Positions 1 through 8,388 of a stretch of DNA of 64,000 bases are shown here, piece by piece (positions within the stretch are counted from its first letter, which is position 1; each line of letters opens with the position of its first letter). Location of the stretch: the NCBI GenBank assembly GCA_964443135.1, contig CAYUBQ010000003.1:1-64000 (forward strand). The letters run 5' to 3'. The notes beneath the pieces were generated by a model, which saw only the letters and a list, made by a program, of their open reading frames with translations, was not told where the DNA came from and did no database searches. The DNA comes from JAIPEI01 sp964443135. Lineage in GTDB: Bacteria; Desulfobacterota; DSM-4660; Desulfatiglandales; HGW-15. The translations under genes were made by a program, and so were the position numbers.

Positions 1-1734
1 ACGGATCTGGAAGAGGCGATCACCGGCCGGATCACCCAGTTGGCCGATTCGACCCAGAACGTCCTGGCCACGTGGGAACGGGACCGGCGGCTGGACATAC
101 GCAGTTGGGCCGAATCCAATGTGTACAAGACCGCGGTAAAGGACTCCTTTGTGGGAAAGGCGGCGGCTAAGACCGCCAACCAGACCCTGGGAGACCTCGA
201 GGAACAATACGGATACTACGAGAACATCTGTCTGTCCGACGAGCAGGGTGCCCTGGTCGCTGCGGCCGATCCAGGTGTGGTTGGAAAGGTGGAGGTCGCC
301 GACCGGCCGTATTTTCAGACGTCCATGAAGGGGGAGCTCTTCATCTCCGATGTGATGAAGAGCCGGGACACGGGGAATCCCGTCTTTGTCATCTCCGCGC
401 CGGTGCAGGAAAAGGGCCATGTGGTAGGCGTGCTGTTCGGGGTGGTGGACGTGAACACGTTCAGCGCACGTTTCGTGGATCCCATCAAGGTGGGCGAATC
501 CGGGTATGCGTATATCTACGAAAGGGACGGCAATGTGATTGCGCATCCGAACAAAGAGATGATCCTCACGCTCAACATGAAGGAGTTCGATTTCGGCAGA
601 GAGATGATGGCCCAGGGAAGCGGGCAGGTGATATACACCTACGAAGGCGTGGAAAAGGTCGTGGCGTTTCGAAAGCTGGAGGGAATGGATTGGACTGTGG
701 GGGTCGGCGCTTCCACGGACGAGCTCTTCGCTCCGGTGAGGGCCCAGGCCCGCTGGAACGGAATCCTGGCCGGCGCAGTGATCCTGGCGGCCGTGGTGCT
801 CCTTCTTCTGCTGATACGATCCGTCGTGGGCCCGCTCAACCGAATCGTGGCCGGCCTGTTCGAAGGGGCGGATCAAGTGGCCATCGCTTCCGGCGAGATC
901 TCCTCCTCCAGCCAGACCCTGGCCGAGGGGGCGTCGGAGCAGGCCGCCTCCATTGAGGAGACCTCGTCCTCCCTGGAGGAGATGTCCTCCATGACCAAAC
1001 AGAATGCGGACAATGCCCGGCAGGCCCAGTCCATGATGAAGGAAGCGGGCCAGATCGTTGAAAGGGCCAACGGCAATCTGACGGAGATGATTGCCTCCAT
1101 CAGCGATATCACCGAAAAGAGCAATGAGACCGGAAAGATCATCAAGACCATAGACGAGATTGCTTTCCAGACCAACCTCCTGGCCCTGAATGCGGCGGTG
1201 GAGGCGGCCCGAGCCGGAGAAGCGGGTGCCGGGTTTGCCGTAGTGGCCGACGAGGTGCGCAACCTGGCCCTGCGGGCGGCCGAGGCGGCCAAGAATACCT
1301 CGGCACTCATCGAGGCCACCATAGGGGCGGTCCAGACGGGAAACGATTTGACCCGGAAGACCCAGGAGGCCTTCGCAGCCAACACCGAAATCGCCATGAA
1401 GATCGGGGGGATCATTGATGACATCGCGGCTGCGTCCCGGGAACAGTCCGAGGGAATCGACCAGGTGAATGTGGCCGTGGCCGATATGGACAAGGTGACC
1501 CAGCAGAACGCGGCCAACGCCGAAGAGTCCGCGTCGAGCGCGGAAGAGATGAGCGCTCAGGCTTCGCGAATGAGAGGCCTGGTGGAGGACCTGGTGAGCA
1601 TTGTGGACGGTAAGGAGTTGTCACCCGAAGCGGACCGACCGGCCGTACCGGCCACACCGATTCCAGAGCGATCGGTCGATCGACCGGAGCATTGCAGAGT
1701 GGCCACGCGGAAAAGGGGCGCCACCATCCCGTGA
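1..1734 (+). CDS. Methyl-accepting chemotaxis protein, 5' end cut by window
   Basis: This is a transmembrane chemoreceptor that senses a ligand outside the membrane and controls CheA. The reading frame is open from base 1, so the N-terminal membrane segment and first part of the sensor lie outside the window. The visible part begins inside a dCache/PAS-like sensor (SRDTGNPVF, GYAYIYERDG). A hydrophobic helix follows around codons 255-275, then a HAMP linker (RSVVGPLNRI) and a long coiled coil. The signalling tip is intact (FQTNLLALNAAVEAARAGE, then FAVVADEVRNLA). The tail after the coiled coil is short, Pro-rich and lacks a recognisable CheR-docking pentapeptide. No other chemotaxis gene is adjacent. 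Ligand unknown; family assignment is secure. Confidence 0.95.
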   Translation, partial: TDLEEAITGRITQLADSTQNVLATWERDRRLDIRSWAESNVYKTAVKDSFVGKAAAKTANQTLGDLEEQYGYYENICLSDEQGALVAAADPGVVGKVEVADRPYFQTSMKGELFISDVMKSRDTGNPVFVISAPVQEKGHVVGVLFGVVDVNTFSARFVDPIKVGESGYAYIYERDGNVIAHPNKEMILTLNMKEFDFGREMMAQGSGQVIYTYEGVEKVVAFRKLEGMDWTVGVGASTDELFAPVRAQARWNGILAGAVILAAVVLLLLLIRSVVGPLNRIVAGLFEGADQVAIASGEISSSSQTLAEGASEQAASIEETSSSLEEMSSMTKQNADNARQAQSMMKEAGQIVERANGNLTEMIASISDITEKSNETGKIIKTIDEIAFQTNLLALNAAVEAARAGEAGAGFAVVADEVRNLALRAAEAAKNTSALIEATIGAVQTGNDLTRKTQEAFAANTEIAMKIGGIIDDIAAASREQSEGIDQVNVAVADMDKVTQQNAANAEESASSAEEMSAQASRMRGLVEDLVSIVDGKELSPEADRPAVPATPIPERSVDRPEHCRVATRKRGATIP

Positions 1735-1854
1735 GGGCGGGTTCGCGGAGCAGGGAGGTGCCTCCGGAGCAGGCCATCCCCCTGAAAGAGGATCTGTCCC
1801 GGGATTTCTAGACTTTTCCGGACACTCCCGATCGAACCGATTCCGCTCCCTGCT

Positions 1855-3705
1855 TCAGGCCGCCCGGACGCCGGACTTGAGTCGGGTGGCCCGGAGGGTG
1901 TGGCGTCTCTGGGCGGAGAGCACGGACTTTCGCATGCGGAGGGACCTGGGGGTGACCTCCAGGAGCTCGTCCTCGCGGAGGAAGCTCACGGTCTGCTCCA
2001 GGGAGAGGGGTTGGATCGGGGAGAGGAGGATGTTGTCGTCCTTTCCGGCGGCCCGCATGTTGGTCAGCTTCTTTTCCTTGCAGGGGTTCACGTCGATGTC
2101 CTGGCCCCGGTTGTGCTCGCCCACGATCATGCCCTCGTAGATCGGGTCCCCGGGCACCACGAACAGCCGGCCGCGGGGCTCCAGGCCGGCGAGGGCGTAG
2201 GCCACGGCACGCCCGCTCCGATCCGCCACGATGGAGCCGGTGAATCGGCTCTCGAAGGGACCCCGGAACTCTTCGTACCCGTCGAACACGGCGTGCATGA
2301 TCCCCGTCCCCCGCGTGTCCGTGAGAAACTCGTCCCGGAATCCGATCAGGGTGCGGGCGGGGACGGAGAACTCCAGGCGCACCCGCCCGGAGTGGTTGTT
2401 CGCCAGGTGGGTCATCTTGCCCTTGCGTTGCGAGAGCTTCTCCGTGACCACACCCAGGAACGGCTCCTCGCAGTCCACCAGCAGCCGCTCCATGGGCTCG
2501 AGCGTTCGCCCCCCTTCCCGCCGGAGGATCACCTCGGGCCGGCCCACGCAGAACTCGTAGCCCTCGCGCCGCATGGTCTCGATGAGAATGGAGAGCTGAA
2601 ACTCCCCCCGCCCCTTGACCAGCATGCTGTCCCGGTCCTCGGTCTCCTCCACCTGCACGGCCACGTTCTTGAGGGTCTCCTTGAGGAGGCGCTCCCGGAT
2701 CCGGCTGGACTGGACGTACCTGCCCTCCCGGCCGCCCAGGGGCGAGTCGTTGATGCCGAACTTCATGGCCACGGTGGGCTCCTCCACGCGGATCCTGGGA
2801 AGAGGCGGGGGGGCCGGGGCGTGGCAGATGGTGTCCCCGATCTTCACGTCCTCGATCCCGGCGAGCACGGCCACGTCCCCGGCCCGTACCTCGGGGACGT
2901 CCTTGAGGGCCATACCCTCGTAGACCTGCAGCCTGGAGACCTTCAGGGGCATGGCCTCGCCCTTTTCGCCGATGCAGACCAGGGAGTCTCTGGAGCGGGC
3001 GGCTCCGTTGAAGACCCTGCCCACGGCCAGCCGGCCCACGTAGTCGGAGTATCCCAGGTCGGAGACCAGCATCTGGAAGCCCGAACCGGCGTCGTGGACC
3101 GGACCGGGGATCTCCTCGAGGATGGTGTCCATGAGGACGTGGAGGTGGGTCCCCGTCTCCTTCAGGTCGCGAACGGCGATCCCCTCCCGGCCCACGGCGT
3201 AGAGCAAAGGAAAGTCGAGCTGGTCCTCGGTGGCGTCCAGGTCGATGAGCAGGTCGTAGATCTCGTCCAGGACCCCGGCGGGCCGGGCATCCCGGCGGTC
3301 GATCTTGTTGATCACCACGATGATCTTGAGTCCCGCCTCGAGCGCCTTTTTCAGGACGAACCGGGTCTGCGGCAGGGGGCCTTCCGAGGCGTCCACCAGG
3401 AGCAGGACCCCGTCGGCCATGGAGAGGGCCCGCTCCACCTCCCCGCCGAAGTCCGCGTGGCCGGGGGTGTCGATGATGTTGATCCGGACCCCCTTCCACA
3501 GCACCGAGCAGTTCTTGGCCGCGATGGTGATCCCCCGCTCCCGCTCCAGGTCCAGGGTGTCCATGAGCCGCTCGTCGACCTCCTGTCCGGCGCGGAACAG
3601 CCCGCTCTGCCGGAACATGGCGTCCACCAGGGTGGTCTTGCCGTGATCCACGTGGGCGATGATGGCGATGTTTCGAAACTGATCGTTGACGGTCTTTGTT
3701 GCCAT
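1855..3705 (-). CDS. typA: Translational GTPase TypA/BipA
   Basis: TypA is a ribosome-binding GTPase of the elongation-factor family, involved in 50S assembly and stress or cold adaptation. The 616-residue length matches the family. The G1 motif AHVDHGKT is at residues 17-24, followed by a RGITI switch, DTPGH and NKID. EF-G-like domains II, III and V and the TypA-specific C-terminal domain follow (FLTDTRGTG, NIRAAGKD-type NMRAAGKDD). The ATG start is preceded by a weak GGAG. It is monocistronic, convergent with the chemoreceptor, with about 120 bp between the two stops. Identity is established by family; no anomaly seen. Confidence 0.96.
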   Translation of the reverse strand: MATKTVNDQFRNIAIIAHVDHGKTTLVDAMFRQSGLFRAGQEVDERLMDTLDLERERGITIAAKNCSVLWKGVRINIIDTPGHADFGGEVERALSMADGVLLLVDASEGPLPQTRFVLKKALEAGLKIIVVINKIDRRDARPAGVLDEIYDLLIDLDATEDQLDFPLLYAVGREGIAVRDLKETGTHLHVLMDTILEEIPGPVHDAGSGFQMLVSDLGYSDYVGRLAVGRVFNGAARSRDSLVCIGEKGEAMPLKVSRLQVYEGMALKDVPEVRAGDVAVLAGIEDVKIGDTICHAPAPPPLPRIRVEEPTVAMKFGINDSPLGGREGRYVQSSRIRERLLKETLKNVAVQVEETEDRDSMLVKGRGEFQLSILIETMRREGYEFCVGRPEVILRREGGRTLEPMERLLVDCEEPFLGVVTEKLSQRKGKMTHLANNHSGRVRLEFSVPARTLIGFRDEFLTDTRGTGIMHAVFDGYEEFRGPFESRFTGSIVADRSGRAVAYALAGLEPRGRLFVVPGDPIYEGMIVGEHNRGQDIDVNPCKEKKLTNMRAAGKDDNILLSPIQPLSLEQTVSFLREDELLEVTPRSLRMRKSVLSAQRRHTLRATRLKSGVRAA

Positions 3706-3766
3706 GGGACGAAAGGTCTCCGTTGGAGTGGCCCTTGCGGGCCTCCGGAAATTTAGAGAATTCTAC

Positions 3767-3794
3767 AGTTTAATCATTTGAAGCGGATTGGCAA
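3767..3794 (-). promoter_or_regulatory. Possible sigma-70 promoter of typA
   Basis: On the minus strand TTGCCA (3789-3794) is followed after 16 bp by TAAACT (3767-3772), about 60 bp before the typA start in an unusually AT-rich patch. The match is moderate, and a TAGAAT hexamer next to it (3760-3765) is an alternative -10. This region lacks the shared 21-bp element seen before many other genes here. Confidence 0.35.
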
Positions 3795-3849
3795 GCGGTT
3801 TTTCAGGGGGATCGGACGGGTTCGTTGCCGCAGTGGCGGCCGGGAAAGG

Positions 3850-4974
3850 TCAGGGGAGGGGCGGCTCCCCGGCGGCGGCGTCCAGGTCCAGGATCTTCTT
3901 GCCCCGGACGTAGTCCTTGGTGGCGTACTGGGTGATGTTCCGGAACTTCCCGAGGATCAGGACGATGCGGTGGACGTTCTTCTTCAGCAGGCGGAGCCTC
4001 TGCCGGGCCGTCTCGTCTTCCAGCACGTCCGGGTCCAGCTTGTCGCTGCAGGTGACGACCACCTGGAGCGGGTTGTTCAGCTCGTGGCCCACGGCCCCGG
4101 CCAGCTCCAGGACGGCCTGGAGCTTCTCCCTCTCTTTCCGCTCCTCCACGGCCTGCCGGGCCCGGGTCACGTCCATGAAGAACCCCAGAATGGCCCGGCG
4201 TCCCTCGTGATGGATGGAGGTGACGGTCTCCATCACCCATTTGACGGCGCCGCTCCGGGCGACGATGCAGAAGGCGTAGGGCTCGGATCGCTCCCCTTTC
4301 AGCATGGCCCGGGACTGCTCCTTGACGTAGCTCACGAACTCCTCGTGCACGTACTGGAGGGACAGGCTGCCGATCAGCTCCTCGCGGGTGCGCTCCGTGA
4401 TGCGGCAGAATTCGGGATTGACGTAGACGAACCGCCCCCCCTGGACGATGTAGCTTCCGATGAGCGCGTTTCGGCGGCTCCGCTCCAGCTCGTCCTCCGC
4501 CTGCTTCCTGCGGGTGTCGTCCCGGATGAACCCCTCGACGGCCACGGGCTGTCCGGCCTCGTCCCGGATCACGGTCCACTTGTCGTGCATCCACCGGATG
4601 GACCCGTCCGGGCTCAGGTGCCGGTACTCGTTCTCGCCCCCCGTGCTTCCCGCCTCGACGGACCGCTCACGTTCCCGCTTGAAGGGCTCCCGGTCCTCGG
4701 GGTGGATGCACAGCATGCTGCCCTTGAGGGTGAGACTCGTGGCCCCGTTCTCCTGGGTGCTGAAGAGCTCGAGAAAGCGCTTGTTGAAGAAGGAAAAGGT
4801 CTGGGACCCGATGTCCAGCCGGTAGATGGCGTCCTGGGAGCGGTCGGCGAGCTGCTGGAAGTCCTCGGACAGGACCCGGACGAGGCCGCCGTCCTTCACC
4901 CGGCCGCGATCCCCTTCCGATGGTGAAGGGGCCGTGGTCGCTTCGGGCTCTGAGGGGGGAGGGTGCTCGTCCAT
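3850..4974 (-). CDS. PAS-domain protein with a histidine-kinase dimerisation helix but no ATPase domain
   Basis: This is a soluble signalling protein with two PAS domains. The first is at about residues 25-135, with the PAC-like IRWMHDKWTVIRD. The second is at about 140-250 and ends FFMDVTRARQ. A coiled linker and a HisKA-like helix follow, with the phospho-accepting histidine in the VGHELNNPLQ context. The protein then stops about 75 residues later without N, G1 or G2 boxes, so it cannot phosphorylate itself as it stands. The ATG at 4974 is preferred because GAGGA lies 7 nt upstream; an in-frame GTG at 5016 would add 14 residues. It could be a phosphotransfer partner or a truncated kinase. 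The target is unknown and no kinase lies beside it. Confidence 0.8.
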   Translation of the reverse strand: MDEHPPPSEPEATTAPSPSEGDRGRVKDGGLVRVLSEDFQQLADRSQDAIYRLDIGSQTFSFFNKRFLELFSTQENGATSLTLKGSMLCIHPEDREPFKRERERSVEAGSTGGENEYRHLSPDGSIRWMHDKWTVIRDEAGQPVAVEGFIRDDTRRKQAEDELERSRRNALIGSYIVQGGRFVYVNPEFCRITERTREELIGSLSLQYVHEEFVSYVKEQSRAMLKGERSEPYAFCIVARSGAVKWVMETVTSIHHEGRRAILGFFMDVTRARQAVEERKEREKLQAVLELAGAVGHELNNPLQVVVTCSDKLDPDVLEDETARQRLRLLKKNVHRIVLILGKFRNITQYATKDYVRGKKILDLDAAAGEPPLP

Positions 4975-5140
4975 GGTCCGATCCTCGACGGAAGACCCCC
5001 TGGAAGGGGGCTCCACGACACCATGTTACCGGCGGAGGGGCTTGTGTGTCAAATCACAAAGTGGGGAGGTCCGGCTCGGGCCGCCGGATCAACGGCCCGA
5101 TTCTGCCAGGAAGCGCCGGATCTGCGTGCAGATGTGACGG

Positions 5141-5188
5141 ATCTACCGGATGGACCCCATGGCCCGGATCCCAGGGGGATTCTATCCT
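5141..5188 (+). promoter_or_regulatory. Shared 21-bp element plus promoter upstream of radical SAM gene
   Basis: The element (ATCTACCGGATGGACCCCAT, 5141-5160) abuts a weak -35 TGGCCC (5160-5165). TATCCT (5183-5188) follows 17 bp later, about 50 bp before the ATG. It belongs to the recurrent element described in the findings. Confidence 0.5.
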
Positions 5189-5239
5189 TTCTCCGAAAGA
5201 GCGTTGTGTCACCCAAGACGTCAAGAGGAGGCTGCACCC

Positions 5240-7177
5240 ATGCATTTCCGCGGAACCTCGAAAGAAACGGACCTCTGTCTGGTCTTCCCGCCGGTCTGGG
5301 TCCCCATGGTCCCTCACCTGGCCCTTCCCACGCTGGCCGCCCATCTCAGGCGGCGCGGCGTGGACATGGTGTCCATGGACGAAAACGTGTCCTTCTTCAC
5401 GCGCTACCTCCTCACGCCCCCCGTGCTGACGCGCTTTCTCGACGCGGCACGCCGGCTTTCCGGCGTCCGGGACGGTTCCCGCGGGCCCGGCTGGAAGGCC
5501 CCTTCGAGCCGCGAGATCGCTCTGTGGGAGCGGGCGGCGGATCGGATCGATCGCACCCTCTCCGTGTTTCGGGACGAGGACGCCTTCCTGCGCCCCCGGC
5601 TCGTGGTCCAGGCCCTGGACGACCTGGATCTGCTGTTTCAGCTCTGCAGCCGGGTTCACGGCCCCGGAGACCTCTCCTTCAACCACTATCGAAGGGACGA
5701 CGTGGACACTCCGGAGGATCTGGCGGCCCTCTGCGCGGATCCCGGTAGGAACGTGTTCCTGCCCTACTTTCGGGATCACCTCGTTCCGAGGATCGAGCGG
5801 TTGTCGCCCAGGGCCCTGGGCATCTCCGTCTCGAGCTATCACCAGTCCGTCGCGGCCCTGACCCTGGGAGGGCTCGTGAGAGAGCGGTTGCCGAACGTCC
5901 ACGTGGTGATCGGGGGAAAGCACCTCCTGAACATACGGGACGGCCTGCTCAACGACCCGCTTCTGTACCGGCGCTTCGTACACTCGGCCGTGCTCGGGGA
6001 GGGCGAGGTCCCGCTGGAGCGGTTGCTCGACGCGCTTCGCTCCGGGGGGAGGCTCGACGAGGTCCCCAACCTTCGGTACCTGGAGAACGGCCGTGTGGTG
6101 GAGACGGAACCCTGCGAGCCGCCGTCCCTCTCCTCCCTGCCGCTCCCCGACTTCAGCGACACGCCCTGGGAGCGCTACCTCGTGCCTCGGCGGTACGCGC
6201 CGATCCGGATGGCCGAAGGCTGCTACTGGGGGAAGTGCACGTTCTGCTTCCGCTACCGGCGCGACCGGGCCGCCTTCCGTCCCCCGGAGGCCGTCCTGGA
6301 CGAGATGGAGCGTCTCGTCCGGAACCACGGGGTGCACGACCTCACCGTGAACGACGACTGCCTGCCCCCCGAGTACTGGGAGGAGATCGCCGACGGTGTG
6401 GTCCGACGGGGCCTGGACCTCTCCATGCTCATCTGGGCGAAACCCGTGGCCGGGTTCACGCGCGACCGGCTGGAGAAGATGGCGCGTGCAGGCGTGCGAC
6501 AGGTCCGCTGGGGCCTGGAGTCGGCGCAGCCCCGGATCCTGAAGCTCATGAGAAAGGGCACCACGGTCGAAGGCGCACTCCGCGTGCTCGAGGACGCCGC
6601 CTCGGAGGGGATCTGGAACCATGCCTGCATGATTCTCGGGTTTCCCACGGAGACCCGGGAGGAGGCCGAGGGGACCGTGGCCTTCCTCCGCGAACACACG
6701 GACATCATTCACTCCTTCATCTTCTACCCGTTTGCCCTGTACGAGGACACCACCATCTTCGATCATCCCGAGGCGTTCTCCATACGGGACATCCAGGTGG
6801 AGAAGGGCCCTCTGACCGAGCGCTTGACCTACACCCAGGAGGCCGGGATGACGCCGGAGGAGGCGCGGCGCTTCGTCCCGAGGGTGAAGCAAACCCTGCT
6901 GGATCGGGCCTATCACCGTCCCTTCTGGCATCGCCTGAGGATTCGGGAGTACCTCCAGCTCTACCTGGACCACTACGGGCTGGGGAGGGTTCGCTCCATC
7001 CGGCTGCCCCGGGACGCCGCGGCCGGAAAGGGGGGGAGACGGACCGCTGATCGTTTCTCCTCCGGCGGAGGGATGCCGGGAACGCGGAACCCGCCGCGCC
7101 CGAAACGCGGAGCGCTTCAGCCGCCGGAGGGCCGGACCGGGGTTTCTCCACTGGAGGAGGGCCGGCGCCCCGAGTGA
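5240..7177 (+). CDS. B12-binding-domain radical SAM protein
   Basis: The likely cobalamin-binding N-terminal domain (about residues 15-240; LPTLAAHLRRRG, then GISVSSYHQS and VIGGKHLL) precedes a radical SAM core. Its cluster motif is CYWGKCTFC, a CX4CX2C variant of the canonical CX3CX2C seen in part of this superfamily. GFPTETREEA and a C-terminal helical region follow. The substrate cannot be named from sequence; members do methyl transfer or ring chemistry on lipids, peptides or tetrapyrroles. ATG 5240 is chosen because AAGAGGAG lies 9-10 nt upstream; an in-frame ATG at 5150 overlaps the promoter element. The last 60 residues are low-complexity and Pro/Gly/Arg-rich. It stands alone, preceded by the shared promoter element. 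Confidence 0.82.
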   Translation: MHFRGTSKETDLCLVFPPVWVPMVPHLALPTLAAHLRRRGVDMVSMDENVSFFTRYLLTPPVLTRFLDAARRLSGVRDGSRGPGWKAPSSREIALWERAADRIDRTLSVFRDEDAFLRPRLVVQALDDLDLLFQLCSRVHGPGDLSFNHYRRDDVDTPEDLAALCADPGRNVFLPYFRDHLVPRIERLSPRALGISVSSYHQSVAALTLGGLVRERLPNVHVVIGGKHLLNIRDGLLNDPLLYRRFVHSAVLGEGEVPLERLLDALRSGGRLDEVPNLRYLENGRVVETEPCEPPSLSSLPLPDFSDTPWERYLVPRRYAPIRMAEGCYWGKCTFCFRYRRDRAAFRPPEAVLDEMERLVRNHGVHDLTVNDDCLPPEYWEEIADGVVRRGLDLSMLIWAKPVAGFTRDRLEKMARAGVRQVRWGLESAQPRILKLMRKGTTVEGALRVLEDAASEGIWNHACMILGFPTETREEAEGTVAFLREHTDIIHSFIFYPFALYEDTTIFDHPEAFSIRDIQVEKGPLTERLTYTQEAGMTPEEARRFVPRVKQTLLDRAYHRPFWHRLRIREYLQLYLDHYGLGRVRSIRLPRDAAAGKGGRRTADRFSSGGGMPGTRNPPRPKRGALQPPEGRTGVSPLEEGRRPE

Positions 7178-7225
7178 TCCCCGAAACCTTCTCCGGAGGG
7201 TGCCGATGCGGGGGATCCGCCGTAT

Positions 7226-7273
7226 AGATACGGGCTCGACCCCATGTCGTGAGGAGTCGAGGCTCTGTAACAT
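7226..7273 (+). promoter_or_regulatory. Shared element plus promoter upstream of desulforedoxin
   Basis: The element AGATACGGGCTCGACCCCAT (7226-7245) overlaps a weak -35 TGTCGT (7245-7250). TAACAT (7268-7273) follows at a 17-bp spacing, 30 bp before the ATG. Confidence 0.5.
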
Positions 7274-7302
7274 GGGCACAAATATCTCGAAAGGAGGAAG
7301 TG

Positions 7303-7443
7303 ATGGCTCAAAAAGGAGAGGTGTACAAGTGCGATGTCTGCGGCAACGTGGTCTCCGTGATGCAGGGCGGGGACGGCGATCTGGTCTGCTGCGGGCAGAA
7401 CATGAGGAAGCTGAGTGAGGAAGAGGCCAAGAAATTTTCCTGA
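7303..7443 (+). CDS. Desulforedoxin-type small iron protein
   Basis: The 46-residue protein has the Fe(Cys)4 pattern of desulforedoxin and of the N-terminal domain of desulfoferrodoxin: CDVC near residue 10 and adjacent CC near residue 29. The mononuclear iron would carry single electrons, for example to oxygen- or superoxide-detoxifying partners. The catalytic superoxide reductase domain is absent, so it is free-standing rather than a truncated desulfoferrodoxin. ATG 7303 has an excellent AAGGAGG 7 nt upstream. A strong hairpin follows the stop. Free-standing desulforedoxins are typical of sulfate-reducing and related deltaproteobacteria, which supports the organism assignment. Confidence 0.88.
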   Translation: MAQKGEVYKCDVCGNVVSVMQGGDGDLVCCGQNMRKLSEEEAKKFS

Positions 7444-7460
7444 CCCGCCCACTCCCGACG

Positions 7461-7485
7461 GGGGCCGGAGAGACCCTCCGGCCCC
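7461..7485. terminator. Hairpin between convergent genes
   Basis: A perfect 10-bp stem (GGGGCCGGAG / CTCCGGCCCC) with the loop AGACC lies 17 bp after the desulforedoxin stop and before the oppositely transcribed next gene. There is no clear T-run on either side, so it is terminator-like and possibly bidirectional. Confidence 0.55.
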
Positions 7486-7622
7486 CTCCTGCCGAATCTC
7501 AGAACGTACCGCTTCCCGCCGCACGCACCGCGACCATCTTCCACCCCGCAAACGGAGTCGGGACGGCAGGGATGCACCTGATGGGCCCTCGGAACTGCCC
7601 ACGGGGGAACGCCCGCAACCGC

Positions 7623-8375
7623 CTAGAAGGAGATGGTGGCGAGCAGGGGAAAGTGGTCCGAGGCGGGGACCACGGCGGCAGGCCGCCGGACCACGCGACA
7701 GGTCGCGAGCCTTCCCGGGAAGCCGGGGCTCAGGAACACGTAGTCCAGCCGCACCTGGGGGGAGGCCGTGGGGAAGGTCCATCCGGGCCGGTTCGGGTGG
7801 GCGGCCCGAAACCCGTCCACGTAGCCCGCGTCCAGAAGGGCCTGAATGGCGTCCGTCCGGATGCGTCCGCCGCTGATCCAGATGGTGCTGCGGATCCAGG
7901 CGGGCATCCGGTGGACGGGCACCCGCTCCCCGGGGGCGATGGTGTTGAAGTCCCCCAGGATGAGGTGGGGCGTGTCGGCCCCCGGACGGCTCTGGATGAT
8001 CTCTCCCAGAACGGCCAGCTCCCGGACCCGGGACCTCTCGTTCCACCGCGACAGCCGGGGCTGGAGGTGCACGCCCAGCAGCATCAGGGAGGGTTTTGCC
8101 AGCTCGAGCTCCAGGAAGCCGTTGCGGACCCCGGGGCGGTCGTGCCAGCGCTGCCCGGTCAAGGGGGCCCGGCAGAGAAATCCCAGGGACCGGCCGGGCC
8201 TCGCCCCCCAGTGGGGGACCCCCAGCCGGGAGGCCAGCCTCCGGACCGTGTCGGGCCGGGCGGCTTCCTGGAGAACGACCACGTCGAAAGGGACGGAGGA
8301 GAGGACCTCCCTCAGGAGCGGCTCGCGCCCTTTGCCGCCGAAACGGAGGTTGTAGCTCAGCACGCGGAGTTCCAT
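7623..8375 (-). CDS. Endonuclease/exonuclease/phosphatase-fold hydrolase
   Basis: The 250-residue protein has the Mg-dependent phosphodiesterase fold of the DNase I/exonuclease III/sphingomyelinase superfamily. Landmarks are SYNLRF near residue 8, the metal ligand VLQEA near 36, GVHLQP near 101, GDFN near 140, the LDYVFLS strand and the catalytic ASDHFPL at the C-terminus. All catalytic positions are present. There is no signal peptide, so it acts in the cytoplasm. The substrate (nucleic acid or phosphoester) cannot be told. It lies 13 bp after the chelatase/nucleotidyltransferase-like gene and is probably cotranscribed with it. Confidence 0.85.
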   Translation of the reverse strand: MELRVLSYNLRFGGKGREPLLREVLSSVPFDVVVLQEAARPDTVRRLASRLGVPHWGARPGRSLGFLCRAPLTGQRWHDRPGVRNGFLELELAKPSLMLLGVHLQPRLSRWNERSRVRELAVLGEIIQSRPGADTPHLILGDFNTIAPGERVPVHRMPAWIRSTIWISGGRIRTDAIQALLDAGYVDGFRAAHPNRPGWTFPTASPQVRLDYVFLSPGFPGRLATCRVVRRPAAVVPASDHFPLLATISF

Positions 8376-8388
8376 GGGGTCGATTTCC

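Noticed and set aside
6216..6260. CX4CX2C instead of CX3CX2C in the radical SAM protein, considered as a frameshift or decoding oddity
   Set aside because: The frame is continuous and similar CYWG-x-CTFC motifs are, to my knowledge, found in B12-binding radical SAM proteins; treated as a subfamily variant.
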